From Holophagae bacterium (lineage in GTDB: Bacteria; Acidobacteriota; Holophagae; Acanthopleuribacterales; Acanthopleuribacteraceae): a stretch of DNA of 64,000 nt. Positions 26,300-35,001 of the stretch are shown in pieces. Each line of letters starts with the position of its first letter. Within the stretch, counting starts at the first letter, position 1. The stretch covers positions 1-64,000 of the forward strand of contig JAUIFE010000028.1 of assembly GCA_030429565.1 (NCBI GenBank), in the 5' to 3' direction. The notes beneath the pieces were generated by a model that saw only the letters and a list, made by a program, of their open reading frames with translations, was not told the origin of the DNA and did no database searches. The position numbers and the translations under genes are program-made.

Positions 26300-27465
26300 T
26301 GAAACGCACAGCCATCAGCCTTTTCATCGCCGCCGTTTTATGCGCGGCAACGGCCTTCGCGCAACCGAAAATTTGTATTGATGCGGGCCACGGCGGCTCT
26401 GATCCCGGCGCGGTCGGCAACGGCCTGCGCGAATCCGACATTAACCTCGACATTGCGCTCAAATTGCGGTCCCTACTCAATGCCGACAGCAATGACAGCT
26501 CGGGCGGCGGGTCCTGGCGCGTGATCATGGTGCGCACGGGAGATACGACGGTCAGTCTGTCGAGCCGCACGGCCTACGCCAATAGTAACGGCGCCAATCG
26601 CTTTATCTCGATTCACGCCAACGCTTTCTCCAATACTTCGGCCAACGGCACCGAAACGTTCCGCTACACCAATGGCAGCAGCAATTCGCGCAGCATGCAG
26701 TTGGCGATTCACGACGAATTGGTCGACGCCACCGGCTTGCGCGATCGCGGCGCCAAAACAGCCAACTTCTACGTTTTGCGCTACACCTCGATGCCGGCGA
26801 TGTTGTCGGAACAGGGCTTCGTCTCCAACCGCACCGATGCGGCGGTGCTGGCGAGCGCAAGCCGCCGCCTGGACATGGCCAAAGCCCATATGTTCGGCCT
26901 GCAACGTCACTACGGTTTGGCTGCCTACGATCCCACCCAAAACGTCGAACGCGGCACGGTCAGCCTGGACATGGCGGAATTTTCGCTGAACCCGGTGCGC
27001 CTGCGCGCACGCACCACGGGCGACGTCGCACGAGTGGTTTACCTGGCCGACGATCAGTGGAACCTGGGTGAATCAGACAACAAAGCCGGCAAATACGAGG
27101 TCCGCCGCCGTTTTTACACCGTCGGCGCCCGCAAAATCACCGCCGTCGGCTACAGCGCAAGCGGTCGGGAACTCGCCCGTGCCAGTCGCACGGTGACGGT
27201 ACAAAACCGCGACATGGTGTTCACCACCGCGAGCACAACCAGTAACCCGGTCGCCCTGTTCGCGCAAGGCGGCGATCAAGTGGCCAAGGTGCGTTACTAC
27301 GCCAACGACACCTACTTACTAGGCACCAGCACCAACCGCGGCGCCGATTTCCCGGTCGACTACCAATTCAACTTCACCGGACTGCGCTCACTTTCAGCGA
27401 TTGCCTACGATCAAAACGACAACGAAATTGATCGCCATGACCGCGACATTCGCATCAATCCCTAA
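26299..27465 (+). CDS. N-acetylmuramoyl-L-alanine amidase (Amidase_3) with Ig-like repeats
   Basis: A zinc enzyme that cuts the amide bond between MurNAc and the stem peptide. A signal peptide (1-22) precedes the AmiC-like domain. Zinc and catalytic residues are present: His in DAGHGG (about 30), Glu in LRESD, His in SIHAN (about 105) and Glu in SEQGF (about 170). After about residue 215 come two Ig-like modules with YLADDQWNLGES and YYANDTYLLGTS, matching modules of the SpoIID/PBP4 fusion. The 388-residue protein lacks an AMIN domain; the Ig modules may take over targeting. ATG overlaps the TAA of the propeller gene. A strong terminator follows, so this ends the operon. Confidence 0.9.
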   Translation: MKRTAISLFIAAVLCAATAFAQPKICIDAGHGGSDPGAVGNGLRESDINLDIALKLRSLLNADSNDSSGGGSWRVIMVRTGDTTVSLSSRTAYANSNGANRFISIHANAFSNTSANGTETFRYTNGSSNSRSMQLAIHDELVDATGLRDRGAKTANFYVLRYTSMPAMLSEQGFVSNRTDAAVLASASRRLDMAKAHMFGLQRHYGLAAYDPTQNVERGTVSLDMAEFSLNPVRLRARTTGDVARVVYLADDQWNLGESDNKAGKYEVRRRFYTVGARKITAVGYSASGRELARASRTVTVQNRDMVFTTASTTSNPVALFAQGGDQVAKVRYYANDTYLLGTSTNRGADFPVDYQFNFTGLRSLSAIAYDQNDNEIDRHDRDIRINP

Positions 27466-27487
27466 CCCAACCCATATTGACTGACGC

Positions 27488-27518
27488 AACGGGCCGGCAA
27501 CGGCCCGTTTTTTTTTAC
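27488..27518 (+). terminator. Rho-independent terminator of the cell-wall operon
   Basis: ACGGGCC and GGCCCGT form a perfect stem with a short loop, followed by a run of nine T residues. It lies about 25 nt after the amidase stop codon. Confidence 0.92.
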
Positions 27519-27651
27519 CCGCACCGTCATGGGGTAACCCGACGGCTAACCCTATCATTTTCAATCTTTTTCAAAACGCGCTCGGCAAACAATCAGGTGC
27601 ACCCAAACCGGCCGAAAAGCCGAACACCCAGCCGGCACCAGACCATTCAGC

Positions 27652-27673
27652 ATTCGGAACACCTGTTCCGAAT
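27652..27673. promoter_or_regulatory. Perfect 22-bp palindrome, candidate activator site
   Basis: Arms ATTCGGAACA and TGTTCCGAAT are exact complements separated by CC. The element lies about 310 bp upstream of the sigma-54 promoter. That position and its dyad symmetry suit an upstream activating sequence for a sigma-54 enhancer-binding protein, which would have to act by DNA looping. Confidence 0.55.
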
Positions 27674-27982
27674 CGACCGAAAGCCATTAACGCAAAAAAG
27701 CAGCCATCCTGAAAAAAGCCGTGAGGCGGATCACGCCGCTTGGCGTTAAGATGAAGGATCATCCGCCGTCCACAAGCGCCACGCGCAAAGGCACGCTTCC
27801 GGCCCCAAAAAGGCCGACTCGCGCGCACAACCAAGCCCATTGGCAAGCAGGAAGTGCCTGCACGCCAAGGGTTAAGCCCTATCGCCAGACGGCGGACAAG
27901 ACCTGGTGAATTGGGTGATTTTTCTTCCTTATTAGGCGGAGACACCCCCTTTAAAAGGCTGGCACAGCGGTTTTCGACAAAC

Positions 27983-27999
27983 CTGGCCCGGGACTTGCA
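27983..27999 (+). promoter_or_regulatory. Sigma-54 (RpoN) promoter of the VgrG island
   Basis: CTGGCCCGGGACTTGCA matches the -24/-12 consensus (YTGGCACGRNNNTTGCW) at every fixed base but one, with exactly 10 nt between the invariant GG and GC. Transcription would start near 28010, about 35 nt before the vgrG start. Sigma-54 control of type VI genes is known in Vibrio and other genera. Confidence 0.72.
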
Positions 28000-28044
28000 A
28001 TTTTAAGCGGCCAGTATCGATAGAAACATCGGAGGTACCATTCA

Positions 28045-30093
28045 TTGAGCGCGATCAAAAACAACGTCGCCGACCTGCTTTGGAAAAGTCCGGGTAGTAA
28101 AATCCAGATTCTGTCCCTGCAAGGTCACGAGGCCCTCTCCCAACTTTATGTATTTAAAGCACTTATTAAAACCCGTGACGCCGGACTCAGCTTCGCCCAA
28201 ATGCTGGATAAAGAAGTGAGTATCGTCATGATGGCCGGCCCCGAACTGACCGATGAACGCCACTTCTCCGGCATCATCACCAAGTTCTCGCAGGCCCGCA
28301 CCCACCACGGCGACGTCGACGCGTCTAATGATAAGTGGTACACCTACCATGTCGAGTTTCGCCCAAAATTTTGGTTGACCACCAAACAATCGGCCTCCAA
28401 GGTTTTCCAAGAAAAAACTTCCAAAGACATCATCTCCGAAGTCCTTGGCGATTCAGGTGTTACCTTCGAGTGGAAACTACAAGGCGATCCACCCGAACGG
28501 CTTTACACGCTGCAGTACGAGGAAACCGATTTCAACTTCATCAGCCGCTTGCTGGAACACGACGGCATCAGTTACTTCTTTGACCACAAAAATAAAAAGG
28601 TCGTGTTCACCGATAATCCAGGCGGTTTTCCCGACTGTACCCCGACCGCCGACGCCAACTACGACGAGGAAGTCGGCATGGTCTACGCCATGGGCAAAGA
28701 AGAAGTGGTCAGCGATTTCACCTACGAGGAAACCATCGGCACCGGCAAAGTTGTGCTCAATGACTACTTCTACGAAGCGGCACAGAGCGATCAAAAAGTT
28801 ACCGAAACCGAAGGTGCGGTACCGAACTTTTCTAAGTTGGAACAGTACGAACACACACAAAACTACGACAACGTCGGCTTGGGCACGGTTTACGCACGCA
28901 TCCGCAAAGAGGAAAACATTTACACCTCAAAAGCGGCCCACGGTCGCGCCACCTGCCGTTCCTTCTGCCCCGGCCACATCTTCACCCTCGCCAAGCACTT
29001 TCGCGGCGAATGCAACCGTCGCTGGATTTTGACCGAAACGCGTTACAACCTGGAACAAGGCCACTTCTCGGTGCACTTCAGCGCCGTCGGTGCCGACGTC
29101 AAGGTACGCCCCGCACGCGTCACCCCGAAACCACGCATTTACGGTGTACAAACCGCCGAGGTGACCGGACCACCGGGCGCCAAGGTTTACCTGGATGAAA
29201 TGGGCCGCGCCAAGTTGCAATTCCACTGGGATCGCGAAGGCTCGAAAAACGACCGCTCCTCGATGTGGGTGCGCGTTGCCAACAACTACGCGGGCAAGGA
29301 CTACGGGATTCAGTGGATTCCCCGCATCGGCCACGAGGTTTTGGTGAGTTTCGTCAACGGCGATCCAGATTGCCCGGTCGTGACCGGCCGCGTCTACAAC
29401 AACTACAACCAAGCTCCGCTGGGCCCGGCCAACAAATGGCAAAACATCATTAAAACCATCAAAGACAACCACATTTTGTTCGACGATCAAGACGGCAAAG
29501 AACTGGTCGATATTCGTGCCCAAAAGGACATGAAAACGCTGGTTCTCAACGACAATACGCGCCAGGTTAATAATGACGAATTCATCATTATTAATAACAA
29601 CCGCTCGATTGAAGTTGAAAAACAGCACGACGAAGAGATCGGCACCAACATGAACATCAATGTGGGTGAGAACTTGGCACAAACCGTCGGCAAAGGCTTT
29701 ACTCAGGTCGTCGGCAAGGACGCCTCCATTAGCGTGGGTAAAAACGCGGCACGACGTGTTAAAGGCGAAGATCTGACCGAAATCGATTTGGAAGCCTCGT
29801 TGAGTGTCGGCAAGAAGTACAGCATTGCCGTCGGCAAAGACTTCTTCTTGGATGTCGCCAAAAACGGCAAGATGAACTTCGAGAAGAAGTTGCGGTTGCG
29901 CTCCGGCAAAGACATGGCCATCGACTGCGATAAAAAAGCCATCATGCAGGTCAAAGACCAGCTCACCATCAAAGTTGGTTCGGTCACGGCCGTGCTCAAG
30001 AAAAACGGTGATGTCACGGTGAAAGGCAAAAAGATGAACTTCAAAGCCTCTTCCAAAATCAAGATGAAGGGTTCGAAGATCAATCAGAATTGA
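28045..30093 (+). CDS. vgrG: Type VI secretion spike protein VgrG
   Basis: A 682-residue spike protein that trimerises at the tip of the Hcp tube. The N-terminal gp27-like part (about 1-340) is followed by the gp5 OB-fold region (about 352-455: KVYLDEMGRAKLQFHWDREG, WIPRIGHEVLVSFVNGDPD, VVTGRVYN). A C-terminal beta-helix of short repeats follows (SVGKN, AVGKD, KVGSV) and ends in a Lys-rich tail. No extra effector domain is fused, so cargo is probably carried by the PAAR-like and downstream proteins. The TTG start has GGAGG 9 nt upstream. It heads an island with no tss structural genes in the window, so it is an orphan vgrG that depends on a secretion system elsewhere. Confidence 0.95.
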   Translation: MSAIKNNVADLLWKSPGSKIQILSLQGHEALSQLYVFKALIKTRDAGLSFAQMLDKEVSIVMMAGPELTDERHFSGIITKFSQARTHHGDVDASNDKWYTYHVEFRPKFWLTTKQSASKVFQEKTSKDIISEVLGDSGVTFEWKLQGDPPERLYTLQYEETDFNFISRLLEHDGISYFFDHKNKKVVFTDNPGGFPDCTPTADANYDEEVGMVYAMGKEEVVSDFTYEETIGTGKVVLNDYFYEAAQSDQKVTETEGAVPNFSKLEQYEHTQNYDNVGLGTVYARIRKEENIYTSKAAHGRATCRSFCPGHIFTLAKHFRGECNRRWILTETRYNLEQGHFSVHFSAVGADVKVRPARVTPKPRIYGVQTAEVTGPPGAKVYLDEMGRAKLQFHWDREGSKNDRSSMWVRVANNYAGKDYGIQWIPRIGHEVLVSFVNGDPDCPVVTGRVYNNYNQAPLGPANKWQNIIKTIKDNHILFDDQDGKELVDIRAQKDMKTLVLNDNTRQVNNDEFIIINNNRSIEVEKQHDEEIGTNMNINVGENLAQTVGKGFTQVVGKDASISVGKNAARRVKGEDLTEIDLEASLSVGKKYSIAVGKDFFLDVAKNGKMNFEKKLRLRSGKDMAIDCDKKAIMQVKDQLTIKVGSVTAVLKKNGDVTVKGKKMNFKASSKIKMKGSKINQN

Positions 30094-30155
30094 TGCGATT
30101 GGGCCGGCCTGGCGGGTGTGCTTCACCCGCCACGTCGGTTTTGCATCAGTACCGC

Positions 30156-30199
30156 GATCTGTTTTAAAATCGCTTCTTCCTCAAGCTTTAAAACAGATC
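30156..30199 (+). repeat. Perfect 13-bp inverted repeat between vgrG and the DUF2169 gene
   Basis: GATCTGTTTTAAA (30156-30168) pairs with TTTAAAACAGATC (30187-30199) across an 18-nt loop, just upstream of the next ribosome-binding site. A GC stem GGCGGGTG/CACCCGCC at about 30112-30131 precedes it. Together they could stabilise the vgrG mRNA or lower read-through; neither has a proper T-tract. Confidence 0.55.
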
Positions 30200-30226
30200 C
30201 CACTTCCTTCCGGAAAGGAAACGCCT

Positions 30227-31273
30227 TTGCTGCAAATCGTAAACCACACGCCGTTTGAACCCGCTTTCTCGATGTTCACCGACAAAGACGGTCGCGAACT
30301 CGTCACCGTTGTGTTGAAAGCCCATCTGACCTTACCCGCCGCCGGTGAAGCCGTCACGCTCCACCCCGAACCTTGTGAGATCGTCAATCAGGACCTGCAC
30401 ACCGGCGAACCCGGTCAAAGCTCGCTGATGTTGGCCAACGAATTGGTGCCGGAAAAAACGGCCACCGACATTGCTTTGGTCGGCAGCGCCCATGCGCCGG
30501 GCGATCTGGCCACCACGCAAATGACCGTCGCCATGGCCGTCGGTGAGCGCCGTGCCCAACTCTTGGTCACCGGTGATCGCACCTGGAAAGAGGACCTTTC
30601 CAAACCCACCGATCCCGAACCCTTCGTCACCATGCCGATCACCTACGAACGCGCTTTTGGCGGCTGTAGTGCCCCGCAAGAAGGCAAAACACCCGCTTAT
30701 TGCGCCGAGAATCCGGTTGGCTGCGGCTTTGCGGCCAAACGCGGCGACGCCCGTGGCGCGGCTCTGCCCAACATCGAACACCCCGAACACCCCCTAACCC
30801 ATTGGCAACAAAAACCGCCGGTCGCCGGCTTTGGTTTCATCGACGCAAGTTGGCAACCGCGCATGCGTTTGGTAGGCACCTACGACGAGGCCTGGCAACA
30901 AAACAAAGCGCCGTTACTTCCCGACGACTTTAACCCCGATTACTTCAACGCCGCCCATCCCGACTGGGTCCAGCAACCCTTTCTGAGCGGCGGCGAACCG
31001 GTCCAACTCGACGGCTTCCACCCCGACGGACCGCGTACCTTGCGCTTGCCGACGGTACGACCGCAACTGACCTTCAACCTGGGTGGTGCCAATCACCCTC
31101 GCGAAGCGGCCCTTTGGCAAGTGGTCTTTTTCCCCAACGAAAATCGCTTCACCATGACCTGGGGCGCCAACTTCGCCTACGGCAAAATGCCCTCGCGCTT
31201 GCGCCACGTCGCCATCGTCGACACCAACCACTTCTTCCGCAACCATCAACCGCCTGCAAAGGATCGCCCATGA
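30227..31273 (+). CDS. DUF2169 family type VI accessory protein
   Basis: A 348-residue protein of the DUF2169 family, encoded beside vgrG and PAAR-like genes in many type VI loci and thought to act as an adaptor or chaperone for effector loading. It begins with the typical IVNHTPFEPAF and contains PITYERAFGG and ENPVGCGF, both family hallmarks. I chose the TTG at 30227 because AAGGAAACGCC precedes it and the conserved sequence starts there; the longer frame to 30116 runs back through the hairpins. Its TGA overlaps the ATG of the ketosynthase-like gene, so the two are co-translated. It is predicted cytoplasmic. Confidence 0.85.
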   Translation: MLQIVNHTPFEPAFSMFTDKDGRELVTVVLKAHLTLPAAGEAVTLHPEPCEIVNQDLHTGEPGQSSLMLANELVPEKTATDIALVGSAHAPGDLATTQMTVAMAVGERRAQLLVTGDRTWKEDLSKPTDPEPFVTMPITYERAFGGCSAPQEGKTPAYCAENPVGCGFAAKRGDARGAALPNIEHPEHPLTHWQQKPPVAGFGFIDASWQPRMRLVGTYDEAWQQNKAPLLPDDFNPDYFNAAHPDWVQQPFLSGGEPVQLDGFHPDGPRTLRLPTVRPQLTFNLGGANHPREAALWQVVFFPNENRFTMTWGANFAYGKMPSRLRHVAIVDTNHFFRNHQPPAKDRP

Positions 31274-32319
31274 AAACGATCATCACCGCTGTCAACAGCA
31301 CGACCTCGGTCGGCACCGACGCCGTCACCACGGCCCACGCCGTGCGCACGGGTATGGCGCGCATTGAAGAGTCCAGTTTTTGGGATGCGGCGCGGTTGCC
31401 GGTCGATGTCAGTCGCATCGATTACCTGGCCCAGTACGACAGTAACCTGGCGCGCCAGGAAGTGGTCGGCGACTTTTGTCTCAACGGTTTGATCGAACAA
31501 CTGAGCGAACAGGAACGGCGTTTCGACGGCCCCCTTTACCTGCTGGTCGGCCTGGCCCATCCCGAGCGTCCCGGCCCGCGCTACACCTCCAAGGATCACG
31601 CGTTGTTGGACGTGTGGTGTCACAAGCTGGCCGCGTTCGCCCCGCAAGTGGTTGCCGAACCCTTTTGCCAAGGTCAGGCCGCCGTCGCTTGTGCCGCCGC
31701 CCGCGCTCGCGAAATTTTGGCGCAGCAACCGGAAGCGGCCTGTTTGATCGCAGGCTTCGACAGTTTACTCGACGTGGCCACACTGCAGTTTTTCTCAAAA
31801 GACGACCGCCTACTCAGCGAGGCCTATGGCCGCCAACACGGCTTTGCGCCCGGCGAGGCCTGTGCCTTTTTCCTTCTGGAAAGCGAGCAGGCCGTCGCCC
31901 AACACAAAACCCCGGCACTGGCCGAATTGGTCGCCGCCGACCACACGTTTGAAGAAGGTCATTTCCTCAGCGATCAACCGTGCAAAGCGCAAGCCTTAAC
32001 TGAATGCTGTCGCAACCTGATGCAGGCAGCCGATCCGCCCGCCGCCGTCAGCCAAGTGTTGGGTGACCTCAACGGCGAGTATTTCCGCACCAAAGAATGG
32101 AACTACGTGGCGCTGCGTTTGTTCGGCCAACGCGAAGACCTGCCGTTACAGCATCCGGCCGAGTTTTTCGGCACCACGGGTGCAGCCACCGGCGCGGTTT
32201 TGACCAACCTCGCCGCCGTCGGCTACCAAAACGGCTGGCACCAAGGCGACACCTTAATTTTCTGCTGCGACGATGCAGGCGACCGCGGCGTCATGCTGCT
32301 GCGCGCCGTCGCAACTTAA
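31270..32319 (+). CDS. Ketosynthase-like (thiolase-fold) protein of the VgrG island
   Basis: A 349-residue protein with the thiolase fold of beta-ketoacyl-ACP synthases, shown by CLIAGFDSLLD, the HGFAPGEACAFFLLES segment and FGTTGAATGAVL near the C-terminus. The usual active-site Cys motif and the two catalytic His motifs are not clear; the region FCQGQAAVACAAARA stands where the nucleophile would be expected, and FGTTG replaces the last His motif. It is therefore probably not a fatty-acid enzyme. Similar proteins sit between DUF2169 and PAAR-like genes in type VI loci of myxobacteria and relatives, as I recall. ATG overlaps the preceding stop by 4 nt. The role is unknown; a structural or effector-modifying function is possible. 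Confidence 0.7.
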   Translation: MKTIITAVNSTTSVGTDAVTTAHAVRTGMARIEESSFWDAARLPVDVSRIDYLAQYDSNLARQEVVGDFCLNGLIEQLSEQERRFDGPLYLLVGLAHPERPGPRYTSKDHALLDVWCHKLAAFAPQVVAEPFCQGQAAVACAAARAREILAQQPEAACLIAGFDSLLDVATLQFFSKDDRLLSEAYGRQHGFAPGEACAFFLLESEQAVAQHKTPALAELVAADHTFEEGHFLSDQPCKAQALTECCRNLMQAADPPAAVSQVLGDLNGEYFRTKEWNYVALRLFGQREDLPLQHPAEFFGTTGAATGAVLTNLAAVGYQNGWHQGDTLIFCCDDAGDRGVMLLRAVAT

Positions 32320-32334
32320 CCACAGGAGGATTCC

Positions 32335-32715
32335 ATGGGAACTACCGTTTTTGCCAACATGATGGGCGTCTCGCACAAGCGAAGCGGCGCCAAAAGTCTG
32401 GTTTTCCCCGATGTCTGCAAAACGCCGACACCGGGTGGACCGGTCCCGATTCCCTACCCCAACCTGGCTCAGTCGATGCACATCAGCAAAGGCTCGAAGT
32501 CGGTCAAGGTGCAGGGCTGCATGTCGACGATTAAGGGGTGTCGCTACTACATGAGTACCGGCGACGAGCCTGGCACGATTGGCGGCATCATTTCCAACAC
32601 CATCAAAAACCGCGCCGAGTTTGTGCTTTACTCGTTTAATGTCAAATACGAAGGCAAAAACGTGTGCCGCATGGGCGACCTCATGACCCACAACAAGAAA
32701 AACGCGATCGGCTGA
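32335..32715 (+). CDS. DUF4150/PAAR-like spike-tip protein
   Basis: A 126-residue protein of the Tox-PAAR-like (DUF4150) family, which caps the VgrG spike and attaches effectors. It shows the family pattern VFANMMGVSHKRSGAKSLVF, CKTPTPGGPVPIPYPN near residue 30 and GDLMTHN near the end. AGGAGG lies 7 nt before the ATG. No toxin domain is fused, so it probably recruits the separate effector encoded next. Confidence 0.9.
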   Translation: MGTTVFANMMGVSHKRSGAKSLVFPDVCKTPTPGGPVPIPYPNLAQSMHISKGSKSVKVQGCMSTIKGCRYYMSTGDEPGTIGGIISNTIKNRAEFVLYSFNVKYEGKNVCRMGDLMTHNKKNAIG

Positions 32716-32817
32716 CCCCGCCGCAGCCAACCCTTGCGCTGAAACCCGCGCTCCGACCGGAACGCTCGAGCCCTTATTCCTATAGTTTTCCATCAGCAGC
32801 AACGAGGACAAGTAGCT

Positions 32818-34338
32818 ATGACCAATATTGATTCAGCAGACGCGCCCGCACCGGCGAAAGAAGCAAAAGTCGATCCCAAGATTATTGCGGTCGACTTTCT
32901 GGACGGCGACGACAACACCGAATTACCCGAGGACCGCAAGCAGTGGGTCAACCTGCCGCGCGACGCCAAGTGGGTCGACGGCACCAACGTCATGACCATC
33001 GACCGCTTAACCGAAAAACCGCGCGTAAAAATTCGTTTCGACAAACCCGGCTCGCACCCGTTTAAGGTTAAGTACGATCCCGGCGGCAGCAACCTGATTT
33101 ATACCGGCGCCGAAAAGGGCCGCAACCCGCTGTTTCTCTATGAGGAAGCGCAAAAGAACTACACCACCGACGGCGACGGCACCAAAATCATTCCCACCGA
33201 CTGGTTCATTAACTGCTGCGGCATGAACGTTTGGAACTTGGAAGCCGAAGACGACAAAGGCAACAAGGTGGTCAGCCACAAAATCACCGGCTGGCGCATG
33301 ATCTACCTGCAGGAAGTCCTGATGACGGGTGTTTCCGCCGCCGCAAACTTAACCACCCTCACCGGCGAGTACGCCAAACACGGCATCCACATTGAGGCGC
33401 TGCCGCGCGTGAACATGACGCATATGCCCAACATCGGCCAAAACGACAGCGGCACCTTCCAAAACAATACGCGCACGGCCTATGCCGGCTCGCAGGGTCC
33501 CAACTGGGAACCCTACACTGTCTGTGTTGGTTACACCGACCACCTCGCCGTGAAAGACGAAAACCAAGTGATCACCATGAATGGTGTCGCCGCCGGTCCC
33601 GGTTCACCAACGGTGACCGTTCAGATAAAAAACGCCGCCGGTAACGACAAATACCTGTGGCGTGGGATTGTGCCCGGTGAAGATTGGTTTGTGTCCTGTG
33701 TTTACACGCCCGATCCACCGCCGCCGCCACCGCCGCCCGCACCGCCCTACGGCGGGATTGGCGGTTGGTTGCTCGGGTTGGTCGGCCTCAACGATCCACC
33801 GCCACCACCGCCGCCGGTTGTCCCCGTCCCTGTCAACATTGCCAAAGCGCAGTGCACGCCGGTTTCTCACATCCCCGGCCTGCCCGACGCCAGCATTGCC
33901 GTTGATATCGACACCACCGGTGCCGCCGCGGCCGCCACCAACGGCACCATCACGCTCACCGTCAATTGGATCAACCGCATGCGCGCCGGCCTTTCCTTCG
34001 GCGGCGGTAACCTGATCTGCGTCTGTACCAAAGCTTGGTGGAGCACCGAGAGCACCGCCGACCAGAACCAGGTCATGATTCACGAGATGGGCCACAAAAT
34101 CTACATGGTTTGCAAAGGCCAAGGTAAGGAACCCGACAAACCGGCAACCCAATACGACGGCAAAGGTCACGTGGGTAGTCACTGTCACAATGGTTTGCCG
34201 GTTCAGCCCAACTACGGCGGTGCCAACGGCAGTTCCTGCGTTATGTTCGGCTCCACCAACGGCGTCAGCGCCTTCTGTGGCAACTGTGATCCGGCCGTTA
34301 AGAAAATGGATATCAGCGATGGCTGGACCGCTTTTTAG
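32818..34338 (+). CDS. Candidate type VI effector with zinc-metallopeptidase motif
   Basis: A 506-residue protein immediately downstream of the spike-tip gene. The first 300 residues are an unrecognised beta-rich region. Two proline tracts (about 301-309 and 324-330), separated by a Gly-rich hydrophobic stretch, act as linkers. The C-terminal domain holds MIHEMGHKIYM (HExxH, about 422-426), followed by GKGHVGSHCHNG, which could supply a third zinc ligand, and several Cys residues that may pair in the periplasm. There is no signal peptide, as expected for type VI cargo. Peptidase activity and target are inferred from the motif and position. The next gene overlaps its 3' end by 20 nt and encodes a lipoprotein that could be the immunity protein. 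Confidence 0.7.
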   Translation: MTNIDSADAPAPAKEAKVDPKIIAVDFLDGDDNTELPEDRKQWVNLPRDAKWVDGTNVMTIDRLTEKPRVKIRFDKPGSHPFKVKYDPGGSNLIYTGAEKGRNPLFLYEEAQKNYTTDGDGTKIIPTDWFINCCGMNVWNLEAEDDKGNKVVSHKITGWRMIYLQEVLMTGVSAAANLTTLTGEYAKHGIHIEALPRVNMTHMPNIGQNDSGTFQNNTRTAYAGSQGPNWEPYTVCVGYTDHLAVKDENQVITMNGVAAGPGSPTVTVQIKNAAGNDKYLWRGIVPGEDWFVSCVYTPDPPPPPPPPAPPYGGIGGWLLGLVGLNDPPPPPPPVVPVPVNIAKAQCTPVSHIPGLPDASIAVDIDTTGAAAAATNGTITLTVNWINRMRAGLSFGGGNLICVCTKAWWSTESTADQNQVMIHEMGHKIYMVCKGQGKEPDKPATQYDGKGHVGSHCHNGLPVQPNYGGANGSSCVMFGSTNGVSAFCGNCDPAVKKMDISDGWTAF

Positions 34339-34954
34339 ACCCAAACACGGACGTGCCGCCGGCACGCTTGTGTTGCTCTGTTTGCTTTTGGGGTGCGGGC
34401 CTGCTCCGCCCCCACCCACTTCGGCTCGCGCCGAGAACCCCGTTGCAAAGGATTCCGACATGGCCACACCCGATCCCTGGAAAAACGTCCCCCTTAACGA
34501 GAACAAGCCCTGCGCCTGCTCACCCGCCTCGCCAGGCACCCATTGGCGCGGCATGGTGGTGAACGCGCCCAAGCAAGTCAAATTCAAAGCAACCGACGTC
34601 ATCGACGAATACGGTGCCTTTGCGGCAGTGCCGCTGTGCGTTTACTACATGTTCGACGTGCCCGCCGTGCCGGTTCACGAGAACTACAAAATCACCGCCG
34701 TGAACACCAAAAGCGGCGAACGCTACGTCGGCGAAATTATCGACCTGGACCCCGGCACATCCATCCCGCCGCCGGCCGCTTTGGCACCGTCCGGGCCGCC
34801 GCCCGACGTGTCCGGCCTCGCTTCCGGTGGTTACATGAACCCCAACATCATCAACTATGTCTCCTTGCCGCGTGAGTCGGCTACCTACGAAGTCACGCTG
34901 AGTTTTCGCGGGTTCAAGTCCAACAGTGTCACCATTCAACTGATCAAACAATAG
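34319..34954 (+). CDS. Lipoprotein, candidate immunity protein of the metallopeptidase effector
   Basis: A 211-residue lipoprotein: a basic start, the hydrophobic stretch LVLLCLLLGC with a lipobox Cys at about 25, then a Pro-rich linker and a beta-rich domain of about 130 residues without a recognised family. The ATG at 34319 lies inside the end of the effector gene (20-nt overlap, different frame), so the two are translationally coupled. An envelope-anchored partner directly after a candidate toxin is the classic arrangement for effector and immunity, but an accessory role is also possible. The longer frame starting at 34190 lies within the effector gene and lacks a signal peptide at its start. 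Confidence 0.65.
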   Translation: MAGPLFRPKHGRAAGTLVLLCLLLGCGPAPPPPTSARAENPVAKDSDMATPDPWKNVPLNENKPCACSPASPGTHWRGMVVNAPKQVKFKATDVIDEYGAFAAVPLCVYYMFDVPAVPVHENYKITAVNTKSGERYVGEIIDLDPGTSIPPPAALAPSGPPPDVSGLASGGYMNPNIINYVSLPRESATYEVTLSFRGFKSNSVTIQLIKQ

Positions 34955-35001
34955 CAGGCACGGCCGTCGTCTCGGCGACGGTCACCCGAAAGGTAGAGTC
35001 T

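Larger units (their letters stand above)
27519..28044 (+). other. Regulatory region upstream of the VgrG island
   Basis: About 525 nt without a supported gene. It contains a perfect 22-bp palindrome and a sigma-54 promoter, both listed separately. A minus-strand frame of 124 codons across it has no ribosome-binding site or recognisable domain. Confidence 0.6.

Noticed and set aside
27571..27945. 124-codon minus-strand frame upstream of vgrG
   Set aside because: It crosses the 22-bp palindrome, lacks a ribosome-binding site and shows no domain.
27960..27975. Second sigma-54 site (TGGCAC) just upstream of the chosen promoter
   Set aside because: The -12 position has TT instead of GC at the required spacing.
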